Below the pieces are notes generated by a model. That model did not search any database. It had not been told where the DNA came from and saw nothing but the letters and a program-made list of their open reading frames with translations. Made by a program: the position numbers and the translations under genes. From Pseudoneobacillus rhizosphaerae (GTDB lineage: Bacteria; Bacillota; Bacilli; Bacillales; Cytobacillaceae), in contig NZ_CAKJTG010000004.1 in the NCBI RefSeq assembly GCF_917563885.1, positions 57,776-121,775 on the forward strand: a stretch of DNA of 64,000 nt, written 5' to 3'. How positions within the stretch are numbered: position 1 is the stretch's first letter; every line of letters begins with the position of its first letter. This document shows positions 1 to 8,018 of this stretch, in pieces.

Positions 1-114
1 GGAAATAAATGCGACCGTTAAATTCGTATTCAATTTGAGCCAGTTATAGATCACTAACGACAATTCTGTTACACCTGATTTTGCTTTTGGCGAGTAGAAA
101 CCTACCAAATACAT
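1..114 (-). CDS. 5' end of a truncated gene, product not recognised
   Basis: An ATG at 114 opens a frame that runs without a stop off the window edge (38 codons visible). It is preceded by the good ribosome binding site AAAGGTAGGTG a few bases upstream. The visible peptide begins MYLVGFYSPKAKSGVTELS. A short hydrophobic strand followed by S-P-K-A-K-S-G-V-T is reminiscent of the N-terminal strand and loop of ParA/MinD-like P-loop proteins, but it is not a consensus Walker A. I do not claim a function. Its promoter should lie in 115-228, where I see no convincing boxes. Confidence 0.45.
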   Translation of the reverse strand, partial: MYLVGFYSPKAKSGVTELSLVIYNWLKLNTNLTVAFIS

Positions 115-228
115 CCCGTTCACCTACCTTTCATTAGGTATTTTCCATGTTACTAATAAGATATGAATCATTATTAAAGGATGTATGGACAAACACCGTT
201 AGCAATCGCGGTTATTTTATAAGACAAA

Positions 229-264
229 AATAGTCACCGCGATAACGAATCACAGGTGACTATT
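229..264 (-). terminator. Terminator of the GNAT gene
   Basis: Ten-base arms AATAGTCACC and GGTGACTATT pair perfectly around a 16-nt loop. On the minus strand the hairpin is followed by TTTTTG. It lies 34 bases beyond the stop codon of the acetyltransferase gene. Confidence 0.65.
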
Positions 265-297
265 TGGCAAAGTTTCTAGAAGACAGACCCGATTAAT

Positions 298-714
298 TTA
301 CTTCCTAACCTTTCTCATAAAAGTTAGCTCGCCTAATTCTTCTGAAAAATCCCATTTCTTATAAAACGAAACCATCTCTGGTAGACAATATAATTCAAAG
401 TGTTTCACTTTTTGGAGTGAAGGAGTTTCAAGAACAAAATCAATTAAAACACGCCCCAAGTTTTTGCCTCGATAGGGTTCCTTTACAATCACATCAAAAA
501 TGAAAGCCTTATAAACATAATCAGTTAATACTCTTGTAAAACCAATTAGTTCATTGTTGGAAGGGTCACAACAACCAATAATAGTATCAGAATTTTCAAT
601 CATCATTTTAATATCGCCGAATTCTCTCCCCTTTGTCCACCATTCTACTTGGAACATTTTCTCCAATTGCTCAATCTGACTTTCACTAAGTTTAGTTACA
701 AAATGATATTCCAC
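298..714 (-). CDS. GNAT-family N-acetyltransferase
   Basis: A 138-residue protein of the usual single-domain GNAT size, predicted to transfer an acetyl group from acetyl-CoA to an unknown amine. The central block I-F-D-V-I-V followed by Y-R-G-K-N-L-G-R-V-L (about residues 73-92) is the family's motif A, with the R/Q-x-x-G-x-G/A type pyrophosphate-binding loop. The C-terminal F-Y-K-K-W-D-F is the usual motif B region. The start is GTG at 714, chosen because TAAGGAG lies 10 bases upstream. It stands alone with its own terminator, and nothing nearby indicates the substrate. Confidence 0.85.
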   Translation of the reverse strand: MEYHFVTKLSESQIEQLEKMFQVEWWTKGREFGDIKMMIENSDTIIGCCDPSNNELIGFTRVLTDYVYKAFIFDVIVKEPYRGKNLGRVLIDFVLETPSLQKVKHFELYCLPEMVSFYKKWDFSEELGELTFMRKVRK

Positions 715-989
715 TATTTATCACTCCTTAGGCCGATAAGCCATGCTTTTGGTGCTATTTGGGCATTGATACTATTTTGTGTGGAAAGTCTGCTAGTAAG
801 TTTAGACATATTTAACTATACAAAATGGTAAATTGGATTGTCTATTACCGTCTTGTTCGCATTTTTACTACTATACTATTCTTTTTCTTCTGTTATAAAA
901 CAAAGTTGCTTCTGTACTACATCAGATTAGAAAACAAATTGAGTAATTACAACAGTTCCCCTAAAGATTTGTTTGTCTAAGAAAATCTG

Positions 990-1018
990 TTGTATTTCAT
1001 TTCATATCCTGTTACAAT
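990..1018 (+). promoter_or_regulatory. Probable sigma-A promoter of the 2-oxoacid oxidoreductase operon
   Basis: TTGTAT at 990-995 and TACAAT at 1013-1018 are separated by 17 bases, ending about 75 bases before the TTG start of the first gene. The rest of the 715-1077 interval has no gene I can support. It contains a weak CAACAG...CTGTTG inverted repeat just upstream. Confidence 0.5.
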
Positions 1019-1092
1019 CTAAATTAATTGAATATTTATAATTTTCCATCACACAAAATTAAGAAAACTCAAGTAGATTGGAGGAATATTTT

Positions 1093-2100
1093 TTGGCAAA
1101 TCTACCAAAAATGAATGAACTAGGTTTTTTTGAAATCCGCCTCGAATCCATAGGTGGCTTGGGAGCCAATTTAGCTGGAAAAATGCTTTCTGAAGATGGC
1201 GTCGTTGGCAACGGTCTAAACGGCATCGGCTTTTCATCCTATGGGTCAGAAAAAAAGGGCTCCCCTGTTAAAGCACATATTCGTTTCTGTGAACCAAACA
1301 CTAACATCCGAGATACCACACCTATTGAACGCCCTCACGTTGTCGGCATTTTCCATGATGCCTTATTTAAAACCATTGACTGTACGAGCGGAATCTATCC
1401 CGACAGCACTATTCTAGTAAACTCACAAAAATCACCAGACGAACTTAGAAAAGGAATGGATATCCAAGGTGGCACAATCGCTGTAATTAACGCGACCGAG
1501 ATCGCTTTGGAAGAACAAACAAAAGTAAACACCGCGATGCTTGGCGCACTTTACCGAATCTTGGACTTCTTAGACCCTGATTCGATGAAAAATACCATTC
1601 GAAAAACCTTTGAACAGAAATATCCTCATTTTGTAGAGCCGAATATCCGAACCTTTGAACGCGGCTACAATGAAGTGGAATTTAAAACGTATATTCCTGA
1701 GGAAGGAATTGAACCAAAACCATTCAAGAGACTTGAACCGCTGCTTGGTTATGAAACAATGCCTCTTGGCGGAATGGTCGTTAATCCAGGAAACAGTATC
1801 CTAAAAGATTTAAGTATATCTCGTGCTGGGATGCTACCTCATTTTCATGATAGTAAGTGTATTAATTGTGCAGCCTGTGATACAGCCTGTCCTGATTTTT
1901 GCTTTGTTTGGGAAGAAAGAGCAGACAAGCGCGGAAGACCGCAAATGTTTCTTAAAGGAATCGACTATCAATATTGTAAAGGCTGTTTAAAGTGCGTTGA
2001 AGCATGTCCTGTGGAAGCACTGTCAGGAGAAAGAGAATACAATGACGGCTACGCCGAAGTTAATCGCGTACCTCACCTATTTGATTTAGTTAAAAATTAA
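1093..2100 (+). CDS. 2-oxoacid:ferredoxin oxidoreductase, gamma subunit fused to a 2[4Fe-4S] ferredoxin
   Basis: This subunit transfers electrons from the thiamine-diphosphate enzyme encoded next to it. The first ~190 residues are the pyruvate/ketoisovalerate oxidoreductase gamma domain (ESIGGLGANLAGKML near residue 10; G-S-E-K-K-G-S-P-V). The C-terminal ~90 residues carry two ferredoxin clusters, C-I-N-C-A-A-C-D-T-A-C-P and C-K-G-C-L-K-C-V-E-A-C-P. I place the start at TTG 1093, 335 aa. An earlier in-frame TTG at 1078 overlaps the GGAGG at 1080-1084, and that box sits 8 bases before 1093, so it is the ribosome binding site. The gene is 17 bases upstream of the catalytic subunit and probably co-transcribed. 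Substrate (pyruvate, 2-oxoglutarate or indolepyruvate) cannot be decided from sequence. Confidence 0.88.
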   Translation: MANLPKMNELGFFEIRLESIGGLGANLAGKMLSEDGVVGNGLNGIGFSSYGSEKKGSPVKAHIRFCEPNTNIRDTTPIERPHVVGIFHDALFKTIDCTSGIYPDSTILVNSQKSPDELRKGMDIQGGTIAVINATEIALEEQTKVNTAMLGALYRILDFLDPDSMKNTIRKTFEQKYPHFVEPNIRTFERGYNEVEFKTYIPEEGIEPKPFKRLEPLLGYETMPLGGMVVNPGNSILKDLSISRAGMLPHFHDSKCINCAACDTACPDFCFVWEERADKRGRPQMFLKGIDYQYCKGCLKCVEACPVEALSGEREYNDGYAEVNRVPHLFDLVKN

Positions 2101-2117
2101 AGGAAGGCGGGAATTGC

Positions 2118-4430
2118 ATGTCCACTGATGTAAAAACTGAAAACGTTTCCATTCCAACTGGGATGGTTGAACAATCTGTTGTATTCGAATCTGGTAATGA
2201 AATGGCTGCCTATGCAGCACACCAAATTAACTATCATGTTATGGGATATTACCCAATTTCACCTTCAACGGAAGTTGCTCAATTCCTTGATGGAATGAAA
2301 GCAAAGGGCGAGCATGATATCGTCTTAATCCCTGCTGACGGTGAACATGGTTCAGCCGGTATTTGTTACGGAGCATCCACAGGCGGCGGACGTGTTTTTA
2401 ACGCGACGAGTGCGAATGGTTTCTTATATATGTTAGAGCAGCTTCCTGTTCAATCTGGAACGCGCTTCCCAATGGTTTTGAACCTAGTAAATCGCTCTGT
2501 GTCAGGACCATTAAATATTCACGGTGATCACTCCGACCTATACTTTGCCCTTAATACAGGGTGGCCTATTTTGCTCGCTCGTGACCCACAAATTGTTTAT
2601 GATATGAATCTATTAGCTATCAAACTAGCAGAGGATTCTGAGGTTCGTTTACCTGTTATTGTTTCTTTTGATGGTTATTTTACTTCCCATCAAAAAAGAC
2701 GTGTTCAGGTGATTAAGAGTAAGGAGGATGTTCAGAAGTTTATCGGTGAGATGCCAACTAACTTCCTTCACGCCTTAGATCGTGAAAATCCAGTTACCAT
2801 TGGTCCTTACATGAATGAACCCGATTATATTAACAACTGTTATCAACAATCTGAAGCTATGTATAAGGCGGAGGAAGTTTTTGAAAGAATTTCAAAAGAA
2901 TATGCAGAGCTTACAGGTCGTGAGTATCCAGTCCTTGACTTATACCGCATGGAGGATGCAGAGATTGCTGTGTTTATGTTAAATTCAGCTGCTGAGGTTT
3001 GCAAGGACGTCGTCGACCGACTTCGCGCTAATGGGATAAAGGCTGGTGTCATTTCACCAAATATGATTCGTCCCTTCCCTCAAAAACAATTGGCTGAAGC
3101 GTTACGGAATGTGAAGGCCATTACGGTTGGCGATCGTGCAGATTCTTATGGGGCACATGGCGGAAATATGGCACTTGAAGTAAGAGCAGCCCTACAAACA
3201 TTCGGCAATATTTCGACTAAGGTCGTTAATCGCGTTTATGGATTAGGCGGAAAGGACTTTTATGCGGATGACGCAGAAGCGTTTTTCATGCTTGCACAAG
3301 AAGCTGCAGAACAATCCTTTGTGGAAAAACCGTTTGACTATTTTGGGCATAATCCAGGCAGTGCTAACTCAAAACCACAGCGCGTATTGAATCCAATGAA
3401 GAAAGAAGATTTAAATACAGGATTAATCACCGTTACTCCTAATGAAGAAACGGGTGAGCTTAATGTGAAGATCCCACCATTACGTAGCTTAACGAAAAAG
3501 CCAAAACGTCTAGCTTCCGGTCATGGAGCCTGCCCAGGCTGCGGAATTTTCTCAGGGCTAGAATTGTTTTTTAAAGGAATTGAAGGCGATATCGTTGCCC
3601 TTTTCCACACTGGCTGTGCAATGGTTGTAACGACTGGTTACCCTTACAGTTCCCATAAAGCAACTTACATCCATAACCTTTTCCAAAATGGCTCTGCAAC
3701 ATTATCTGGCCTAGTTGAAATGTTCCATGAAAGAAAGCGTCGCGGCGAATTGGATGAACTTGGTTTAAGCGATGACTTTACCTTTGTCATGGTAACTGGC
3801 GACGGTGGAATGGATATTGGTATGGGTCCAGCGATTGGTACGGCTTTACGAAACCATAAAATGATTATTTTAGAGTATGATAATGAAGGCTATATGAATA
3901 CTGGTTCACAAATGTCGTATTCTACTCCTATGGGACATATGACCAGTACGTCAAGTGTTGGCAGCTTCCAAAATGGTAAGCCATTCCATCATAAGGATAC
4001 GGCTCAAATTATGGCTGCAACGCATATTCCTTATGTGTTCACTGGAACGGAAGCCTTTGATCGTGACCTGTTGAAAAAAGCAGCAAAAGCGCAGTGGTAT
4101 GCGAAAAATGAAGGATTAGTTTATGGGAAAATTTTAATTACCTGCCCACTGAATTGGAAATCGAAGGATGAGCTTGGCCAAACCATTGTTGAGGCAGCGG
4201 TAAACTCCTGTTTCTTCCCTCTTTATGAAGTGGAGCGCGGAATCACAACGGTTACTTATAATCCAGAGGAGAAAAACAAACGAATTGACGTTTCTGAATG
4301 GCTGAAGATGATGGGTAAAACGAAGCATTTACTAAAAGAAGGTAGTCAGGAAATGCTGCAGATGTTCGATAAAGAAGTTGAACGTCGCTGGAGACAGCTT
4401 AAAGCTAAGCATGAGAGTCCAGATTTGTAG
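2118..4430 (+). CDS. 2-oxoacid:ferredoxin oxidoreductase, fused alpha-beta subunit (thiamine diphosphate)
   Basis: 770 residues combining what are separate alpha and beta chains in many archaea. Residues ~20-230 form the N-terminal pyrimidine-binding domain (Y-Y-P-I-S-P-S-T-E). About 270-400 is the transketolase C-like domain. About 465-680 is the diphosphate-binding domain with H-G-A-C-P-G-C-G and the G-D-G-G-M-D-I-G ... N TPP/Mg motif, then D-N-E-G-Y-M-N-T-G-S-Q. The enzyme oxidatively decarboxylates a 2-oxoacid with CoA and passes electrons to the ferredoxin-bearing partner encoded upstream. AAAGGAAGGCGGG precedes the ATG. A CcpA-box-like sequence, TGAAAACGTTTCCA, sits inside the first codons (2138-2151) and could block elongation under carbon excess (inference). 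Confidence 0.88.
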   Translation: MSTDVKTENVSIPTGMVEQSVVFESGNEMAAYAAHQINYHVMGYYPISPSTEVAQFLDGMKAKGEHDIVLIPADGEHGSAGICYGASTGGGRVFNATSANGFLYMLEQLPVQSGTRFPMVLNLVNRSVSGPLNIHGDHSDLYFALNTGWPILLARDPQIVYDMNLLAIKLAEDSEVRLPVIVSFDGYFTSHQKRRVQVIKSKEDVQKFIGEMPTNFLHALDRENPVTIGPYMNEPDYINNCYQQSEAMYKAEEVFERISKEYAELTGREYPVLDLYRMEDAEIAVFMLNSAAEVCKDVVDRLRANGIKAGVISPNMIRPFPQKQLAEALRNVKAITVGDRADSYGAHGGNMALEVRAALQTFGNISTKVVNRVYGLGGKDFYADDAEAFFMLAQEAAEQSFVEKPFDYFGHNPGSANSKPQRVLNPMKKEDLNTGLITVTPNEETGELNVKIPPLRSLTKKPKRLASGHGACPGCGIFSGLELFFKGIEGDIVALFHTGCAMVVTTGYPYSSHKATYIHNLFQNGSATLSGLVEMFHERKRRGELDELGLSDDFTFVMVTGDGGMDIGMGPAIGTALRNHKMIILEYDNEGYMNTGSQMSYSTPMGHMTSTSSVGSFQNGKPFHHKDTAQIMAATHIPYVFTGTEAFDRDLLKKAAKAQWYAKNEGLVYGKILITCPLNWKSKDELGQTIVEAAVNSCFFPLYEVERGITTVTYNPEEKNKRIDVSEWLKMMGKTKHLLKEGSQEMLQMFDKEVERRWRQLKAKHESPDL

Positions 4431-4457
4431 GAGTGATTGGTTCCTTTTTATAACATA

Positions 4458-4501
4458 AAGCGGTCCAGAGCTAGCGATGCTCTGGACCGCTTAATTTTTT
4501 T
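4458..4501 (+). terminator. Rho-independent terminator of the oxidoreductase operon
   Basis: AAGCGGTCCAGAGC and GCTCTGGACCGCTT pair perfectly (14 bp, loop TAGCGAT), followed by AATTTTTTTC. It begins 28 bases after the stop codon. Confidence 0.9.
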
Positions 4502-4519
4502 CAATAGCTATCTTTGTTT

Positions 4520-4855
4520 TCTATAGAGCCCTTCTATTGGACAATTTCTTTGGTTCCTTGATGCGGTTTGTCCGATAGAACCCTTCTATTGGACAGTTTC
4601 TTCGGTCTTCTGATGCGTTTTGTCCAATAAACCCCTTCTATCGGACAATTTCGTCGGGTTCCTGATCCGTCTTGTCCAATAGAGCCCTTCTATCGGACAA
4701 TTCCGTCGGCCTTCTAAAGCGTTTTGTCCAATAGAGCCCTTCTATCGGACAATTCAGTCTGGCTCCTGTTGCGTTTTGTCCAATAGACCCCTTCTATCGG
4801 ACAATTTCATCTCTCTCTTAAAGCGTTTTGTCCAATAGCCCCCCTTCTATTGCAA
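4520..4855. repeat. 52-bp tandem repeat array A (about 6-7 units) with palindromic core
   Basis: The hexamer CTTCTA recurs at 4531, 4583, 4635, 4687, 4739, 4791 and 4844, a period of 52 (last step 53). Each unit boundary carries an inverted repeat: TTTTGTCCRATAGA, a ~5-nt spacer, then TTCTATYGGACAA. The ~20 bases between palindromes differ from unit to unit. A related array lies at 42911-43291. The array occupies most of the gap between the oxidoreductase terminator and the amino-acid permease promoter. Confidence 0.92.
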
Positions 4856-4895
4856 AGTTTGAACATTTTTTTAAAATGTCTTACCATTTGGATAA

Positions 4896-4923
4896 TTGAC
4901 AACGAATTAAAATATGTTATATT
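4896..4923 (+). promoter_or_regulatory. Sigma-A promoter of the amino-acid permease
   Basis: A perfect TTGACA at 4896-4901 and TATATT at 4918-4923 are spaced by 16 bases, 84 bases ahead of the permease start. No T-box or other leader structure was recognised between them. Confidence 0.6.
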
Positions 4924-5007
4924 AATATAGTTCTTTAGCACCTAAAAGCATAAAAGCGATAAAGCAACTAAATAGTATAATAGAATCTAGAAAGGTCAGG
5001 TCCCAAC

Positions 5008-6342
5008 ATGGAAACAAATCATCAGAATTTAAAAAAGGGATTGTTACCAAGGCATGTCCAGTTTATGGCGTTAGCGGGAATGATTGGGACAGGTATTTTT
5101 AAAGGTAGCTCTGAAACATTAAATATGGCTGGTCCAAGTGTAGTTATTTCCTACTTAATCGGAGGTATTCTACTATTCATTGTCATGGGAGCCTTAGGGG
5201 AAATGGCAACTGTTTATCCAAATTTAAGCGTGCAACGTCTTGTCCATAGAGCTTTTGGATTTCAAATATCCTTCATTGTCGGTTGGCTTTATTGGATTAA
5301 CTGGATTCTTGTTACAATTGTCGAATTAATTGCTGCAGCGAGCTTTTTACAATACTGGTATCCGTCTGTTCCATTGTGGATATTAAGCCTATTGTGCGCA
5401 GCTCTAATCATTGGAATTAATCTTTTTCAAGTAAAATACTATGGTGAGATGGAATTTTGGTTTGCAAGTATCAAGATTTTAGCGCTCACACTCTTTATTA
5501 TTTTAGGAACTATGATTCTATTTGGGATCGTTCCAAGTTCTATTTCCGATCCCTTCTCAAACTACACGGCACATGGTGGGTTTTTCCCGAATGGGATGGG
5601 CGGAGTTCTTAGCGCTTTCTTAGTTGTTATGTTTTCCTATGGAGGAGCAGAACTAATTGGGGTTGCTGTTGCGGAAACTAAAGATGCTGAGAACGTGCTT
5701 TCAAAGGTAATAAAAGGTACTGTGTGGCGAGTTATTCTTTTTTATATGCTTCCAATTCTCATTATTTGTGGCATTATCCCTTGGAACCAGGTCTCCTCTG
5801 ACGAAAGTCCCTTTGTTCAGGTTTTCAGTATAGCTGGAATTCCTGGTGCAGCAGATGTGATGAATTTTGTTTTAATCACCGCTGTCCTGTCTGCAGCAAA
5901 CTCAGGTATTTACGCCACATCAAGAACGTTGTTTTCGATGGCTCAAAATGGAGAGGCGCCTAAATCACTTGGAAAAACGTCCAAAAAAGGAATTCCTGTC
6001 AATGGTATTACCCTTACCACAATATTCATTTTATTGGGTGTATTTTTAGCTTATATGATCCCAAATGAAGTCATTGGCTATTTAATGGCTATTCCTGGAA
6101 TGACTGTCATATTAATTTGGCTAAGTATTTGTTTAGCTCAATTAAAACTTCGCAGGTTATATAAAAAAACGCCTAACTTTAAGGTATTATGGTTTCCATT
6201 CACAACAATCATGGCCATTATAGTTTTAATTATTATATTCTTTGCTTTTCTATTTAACAGCAACAACATTATCGGAACTATCGTTTGCGTAGTAACTGTA
6301 TCAACACTTACCATTCTTTCCTATTTCTTTAGAAAAAAATAA
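5008..6342 (+). CDS. Amino-acid permease, APC superfamily
   Basis: 444 residues, about 12 hydrophobic segments, the usual size and topology for Bacillus amino-acid permeases. TM1 carries the signature G-M-I-G-T-G-I-F (about residues 24-31), whose unwound glycine-rich stretch contacts the substrate amino group in this superfamily. A-N-S-G-I-Y-A-T-S-R near residue 295 and the C-terminal pair of TM helices also fit. It imports an amino acid with protons across the cytoplasmic membrane, and the substrate cannot be read from sequence. The start is the ATG at 5008, behind a modest AAAGGTCAGG site. It is a single-gene unit with its own promoter and terminator. Confidence 0.85.
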   Translation: METNHQNLKKGLLPRHVQFMALAGMIGTGIFKGSSETLNMAGPSVVISYLIGGILLFIVMGALGEMATVYPNLSVQRLVHRAFGFQISFIVGWLYWINWILVTIVELIAAASFLQYWYPSVPLWILSLLCAALIIGINLFQVKYYGEMEFWFASIKILALTLFIILGTMILFGIVPSSISDPFSNYTAHGGFFPNGMGGVLSAFLVVMFSYGGAELIGVAVAETKDAENVLSKVIKGTVWRVILFYMLPILIICGIIPWNQVSSDESPFVQVFSIAGIPGAADVMNFVLITAVLSAANSGIYATSRTLFSMAQNGEAPKSLGKTSKKGIPVNGITLTTIFILLGVFLAYMIPNEVIGYLMAIPGMTVILIWLSICLAQLKLRRLYKKTPNFKVLWFPFTTIMAIIVLIIIFFAFLFNSNNIIGTIVCVVTVSTLTILSYFFRKK

Positions 6343-6346
6343 AATT

Positions 6347-6384
6347 GGCGCAGGTGCATTCACTCGCACCTTGCGCCTTTTTTT
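6347..6384 (+). terminator. Terminator of the amino-acid permease
   Basis: GGCGCAGGTGC pairs with GCACCTTGCGCC (one bulged base) and is followed by seven T. The converging hydrolase gene ends 12 bases later. Confidence 0.8.
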
Positions 6385-6395
6385 CTCAAAACGGT

Positions 6396-7112
6396 TTAAC
6401 ACTTCATAATAAATTCAATAAATATCTTCTTCCCTATTTCATCCCCATTTACTGCTAATGCCTCTGGATGCCATTGCACGCCAAGGACAAATTTATGCTC
6501 TTTACTCTCAATAGCTTCAATAATTCCATCCGAAGCAACACCTGAAATGATAAGGGGTTTCGGAACGTTACGAACCGCCTGGTGATGATAGGTATTTACC
6601 TTGAATTGTGTTTGCCCTGCAATAGCCGCTAGTAAACTATTTTCTTCGACATTTACATAGTGCGCTAGGTGGGAACGTGTGGCTTTTTGTGTGTGCTGCA
6701 GCAATGTCTCATTGTTTTGACTATAAATATCTTGGTACATGTCGCCACCTAGGGCAATATTTAAGATTTGAATCCCTCTACAAATGGCGAGAATCGGTTT
6801 ATCTAACTCGAGCATCTTGTTAATCATCGCGATTTCAAAACTATCCCTGCCTGGTGAAATAATTCCAAGCTGTGGGTGTGGTTCCTCACCGAAAAACGTG
6901 GGGTCAATATCACCGCCACCAGTAACCACAAGTCCATCTAACATATTGGCTAGTTGTTTGACGTCACTATCAAGCCAAATCGGTAAGATGACAGGAACTC
7001 CTCCTGCATCAATAATCGCCTTAATATAATCACTTGAAAGACTATGCTTATAATCCAGTTCTACATGAGATGTTACCCCAATGATTGGTTTCCTCATACT
7101 CAACATCAACAT
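6396..7112 (-). CDS. Class I glutamine amidotransferase-like hydrolase (gamma-glutamyl-GABA hydrolase / PuuD type)
   Basis: 238 residues of the peptidase C26 group. It starts with R-K-P-I-I-G-V-T and contains the nucleophile elbow A-I-C-R-G-I-Q-I-L-N (Cys near residue 112) and the C-terminal H-P-E-A that completes the Cys-His-Glu triad. Members cleave gamma-glutamyl amide bonds such as gamma-glutamyl-GABA in putrescine breakdown. No other polyamine genes are nearby, so the substrate is open. GAGGA lies 4 bases before the ATG at 7112 and 10 before an in-frame ATG at 7106, so either may be the start. It follows the glucosaminidase gene by 17 bases on the same strand. Confidence 0.8.
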   Translation of the reverse strand: MLMLSMRKPIIGVTSHVELDYKHSLSSDYIKAIIDAGGVPVILPIWLDSDVKQLANMLDGLVVTGGGDIDPTFFGEEPHPQLGIISPGRDSFEIAMINKMLELDKPILAICRGIQILNIALGGDMYQDIYSQNNETLLQHTQKATRSHLAHYVNVEENSLLAAIAGQTQFKVNTYHHQAVRNVPKPLIISGVASDGIIEAIESKEHKFVLGVQWHPEALAVNGDEIGKKIFIEFIMKC

Positions 7113-7129
7113 CCATTCCTCAAATGACT

Positions 7130-7840
7130 TTATCGTTCACTTGATAGTTTTTGAAACATTCTTTGTAAAATTAGCGCTTCTGCCCATAATGGTAAAGGCT
7201 CATTAATTTGATCCTTCCATCTCTCGTTTGTTAAAAATCCTTGCTCGTATAACCAATTAATCCCTTCCATTTTCCATGCAGTTGGATCTACTTGATTCAC
7301 GCCTTTTAATCGATTATATAAGGCAATAATTTTCTGACCATATGTGTCATTTGCCGCTAAGGCTTCATCAATATTACGATATTTTGTTTTGTCGTATCCT
7401 GGGAATGCCCATTTACCTGCAAGTTCTTCCCAATTAGGGGCACTTCCTCTAACCACTAAATGAAAGCGCGGGTCCACTATTTTTTCGCCCGGAGGTAATG
7501 CCGCCTTCGTTGCATAGGCATAAAGGTGTTGAATTTGGGCTGTAACTCCTTGCTCTATCGTAGAAAAAGTAGCCCCAGAAGTGCCACCGGTTGCGCCAAG
7601 TCCAGCAAAGTTGTTTTGCGAAAGTCTAATGTCTCCTCCAAACCGGAACCAATTCGACTCCAAAATGGCTTGGCAAAATGCCACATCACCACGTACACCA
7701 TATTTTCTTCCTACAGCTAAAAATTGCTCAGCAATCGCTGGATTAAAGGAGGGATTTACCGGCTTAACGAACTGAATCATTTGCTCAGCTGATACTTGAT
7801 TGGATCCCATAATGGGGTTTTTCAGGATGGAACTACTCAT
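7130..7840 (-). CDS. Glucosaminidase-domain protein (putative peptidoglycan hydrolase)
   Basis: 236 residues from the ATG at 7840, which has AAGGAGGTG 5-8 bases upstream. A longer frame from 7879 has no such site. Residues ~35-165 match the endo-beta-N-acetylglucosaminidase fold: A-I-L-E-S-N-W holds the presumed catalytic Glu, followed by Q-N-N-F-A-G-L-G-A and Y-R-N-I-D-E-A. The C-terminal ~50 residues (A-W-K-M-E-G-I-N-W-L-Y-E-Q-G) look like an extra helical module seen on phage and sporulation wall enzymes. No signal peptide is visible, so release could need lysis, sporulation or a holin-like route (inference). It is probably co-transcribed with the following hydrolase gene. Confidence 0.78.
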   Translation of the reverse strand: MSSSILKNPIMGSNQVSAEQMIQFVKPVNPSFNPAIAEQFLAVGRKYGVRGDVAFCQAILESNWFRFGGDIRLSQNNFAGLGATGGTSGATFSTIEQGVTAQIQHLYAYATKAALPPGEKIVDPRFHLVVRGSAPNWEELAGKWAFPGYDKTKYRNIDEALAANDTYGQKIIALYNRLKGVNQVDPTAWKMEGINWLYEQGFLTNERWKDQINEPLPLWAEALILQRMFQKLSSER

Positions 7841-7975
7841 ATTGCACCTCCTTTTCGTGGTTTTACTTCGATTAAGCACAACCTTAAGAATTAAGTTATC
7901 ATAGATAAACTATGCATAATTCTCCAAAAAGGAAACTAATTATAATGGGTGTCCCAACTAGTACAGGACAAAAAA

Positions 7976-8005
7976 GAAAGGATCGCTTTAAAAAGCAACC
8001 CTTTC
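7976..8005 (-). terminator. Terminator of the DHA2-type exporter gene
   Basis: GAAAGG/CCTTTC outer and GCTTT/AAAGC inner arms form an imperfect stem. On the minus strand it is followed by TTTTTTG. It lies just past the stop codon at 8019. Confidence 0.6.
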
Positions 8006-8018
8006 ATCAAATAATCTT

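Noticed and set aside
649..831. 60-aa plus-strand frame
   Set aside because: Its start lies inside the GNAT gene on the other strand and it has no ribosome site or motif.
4924..5007. T-box or other riboswitch before the amino-acid permease
   Set aside because: The leader is only about 80 bases and shows neither a T-box motif nor a terminator/antiterminator pair.
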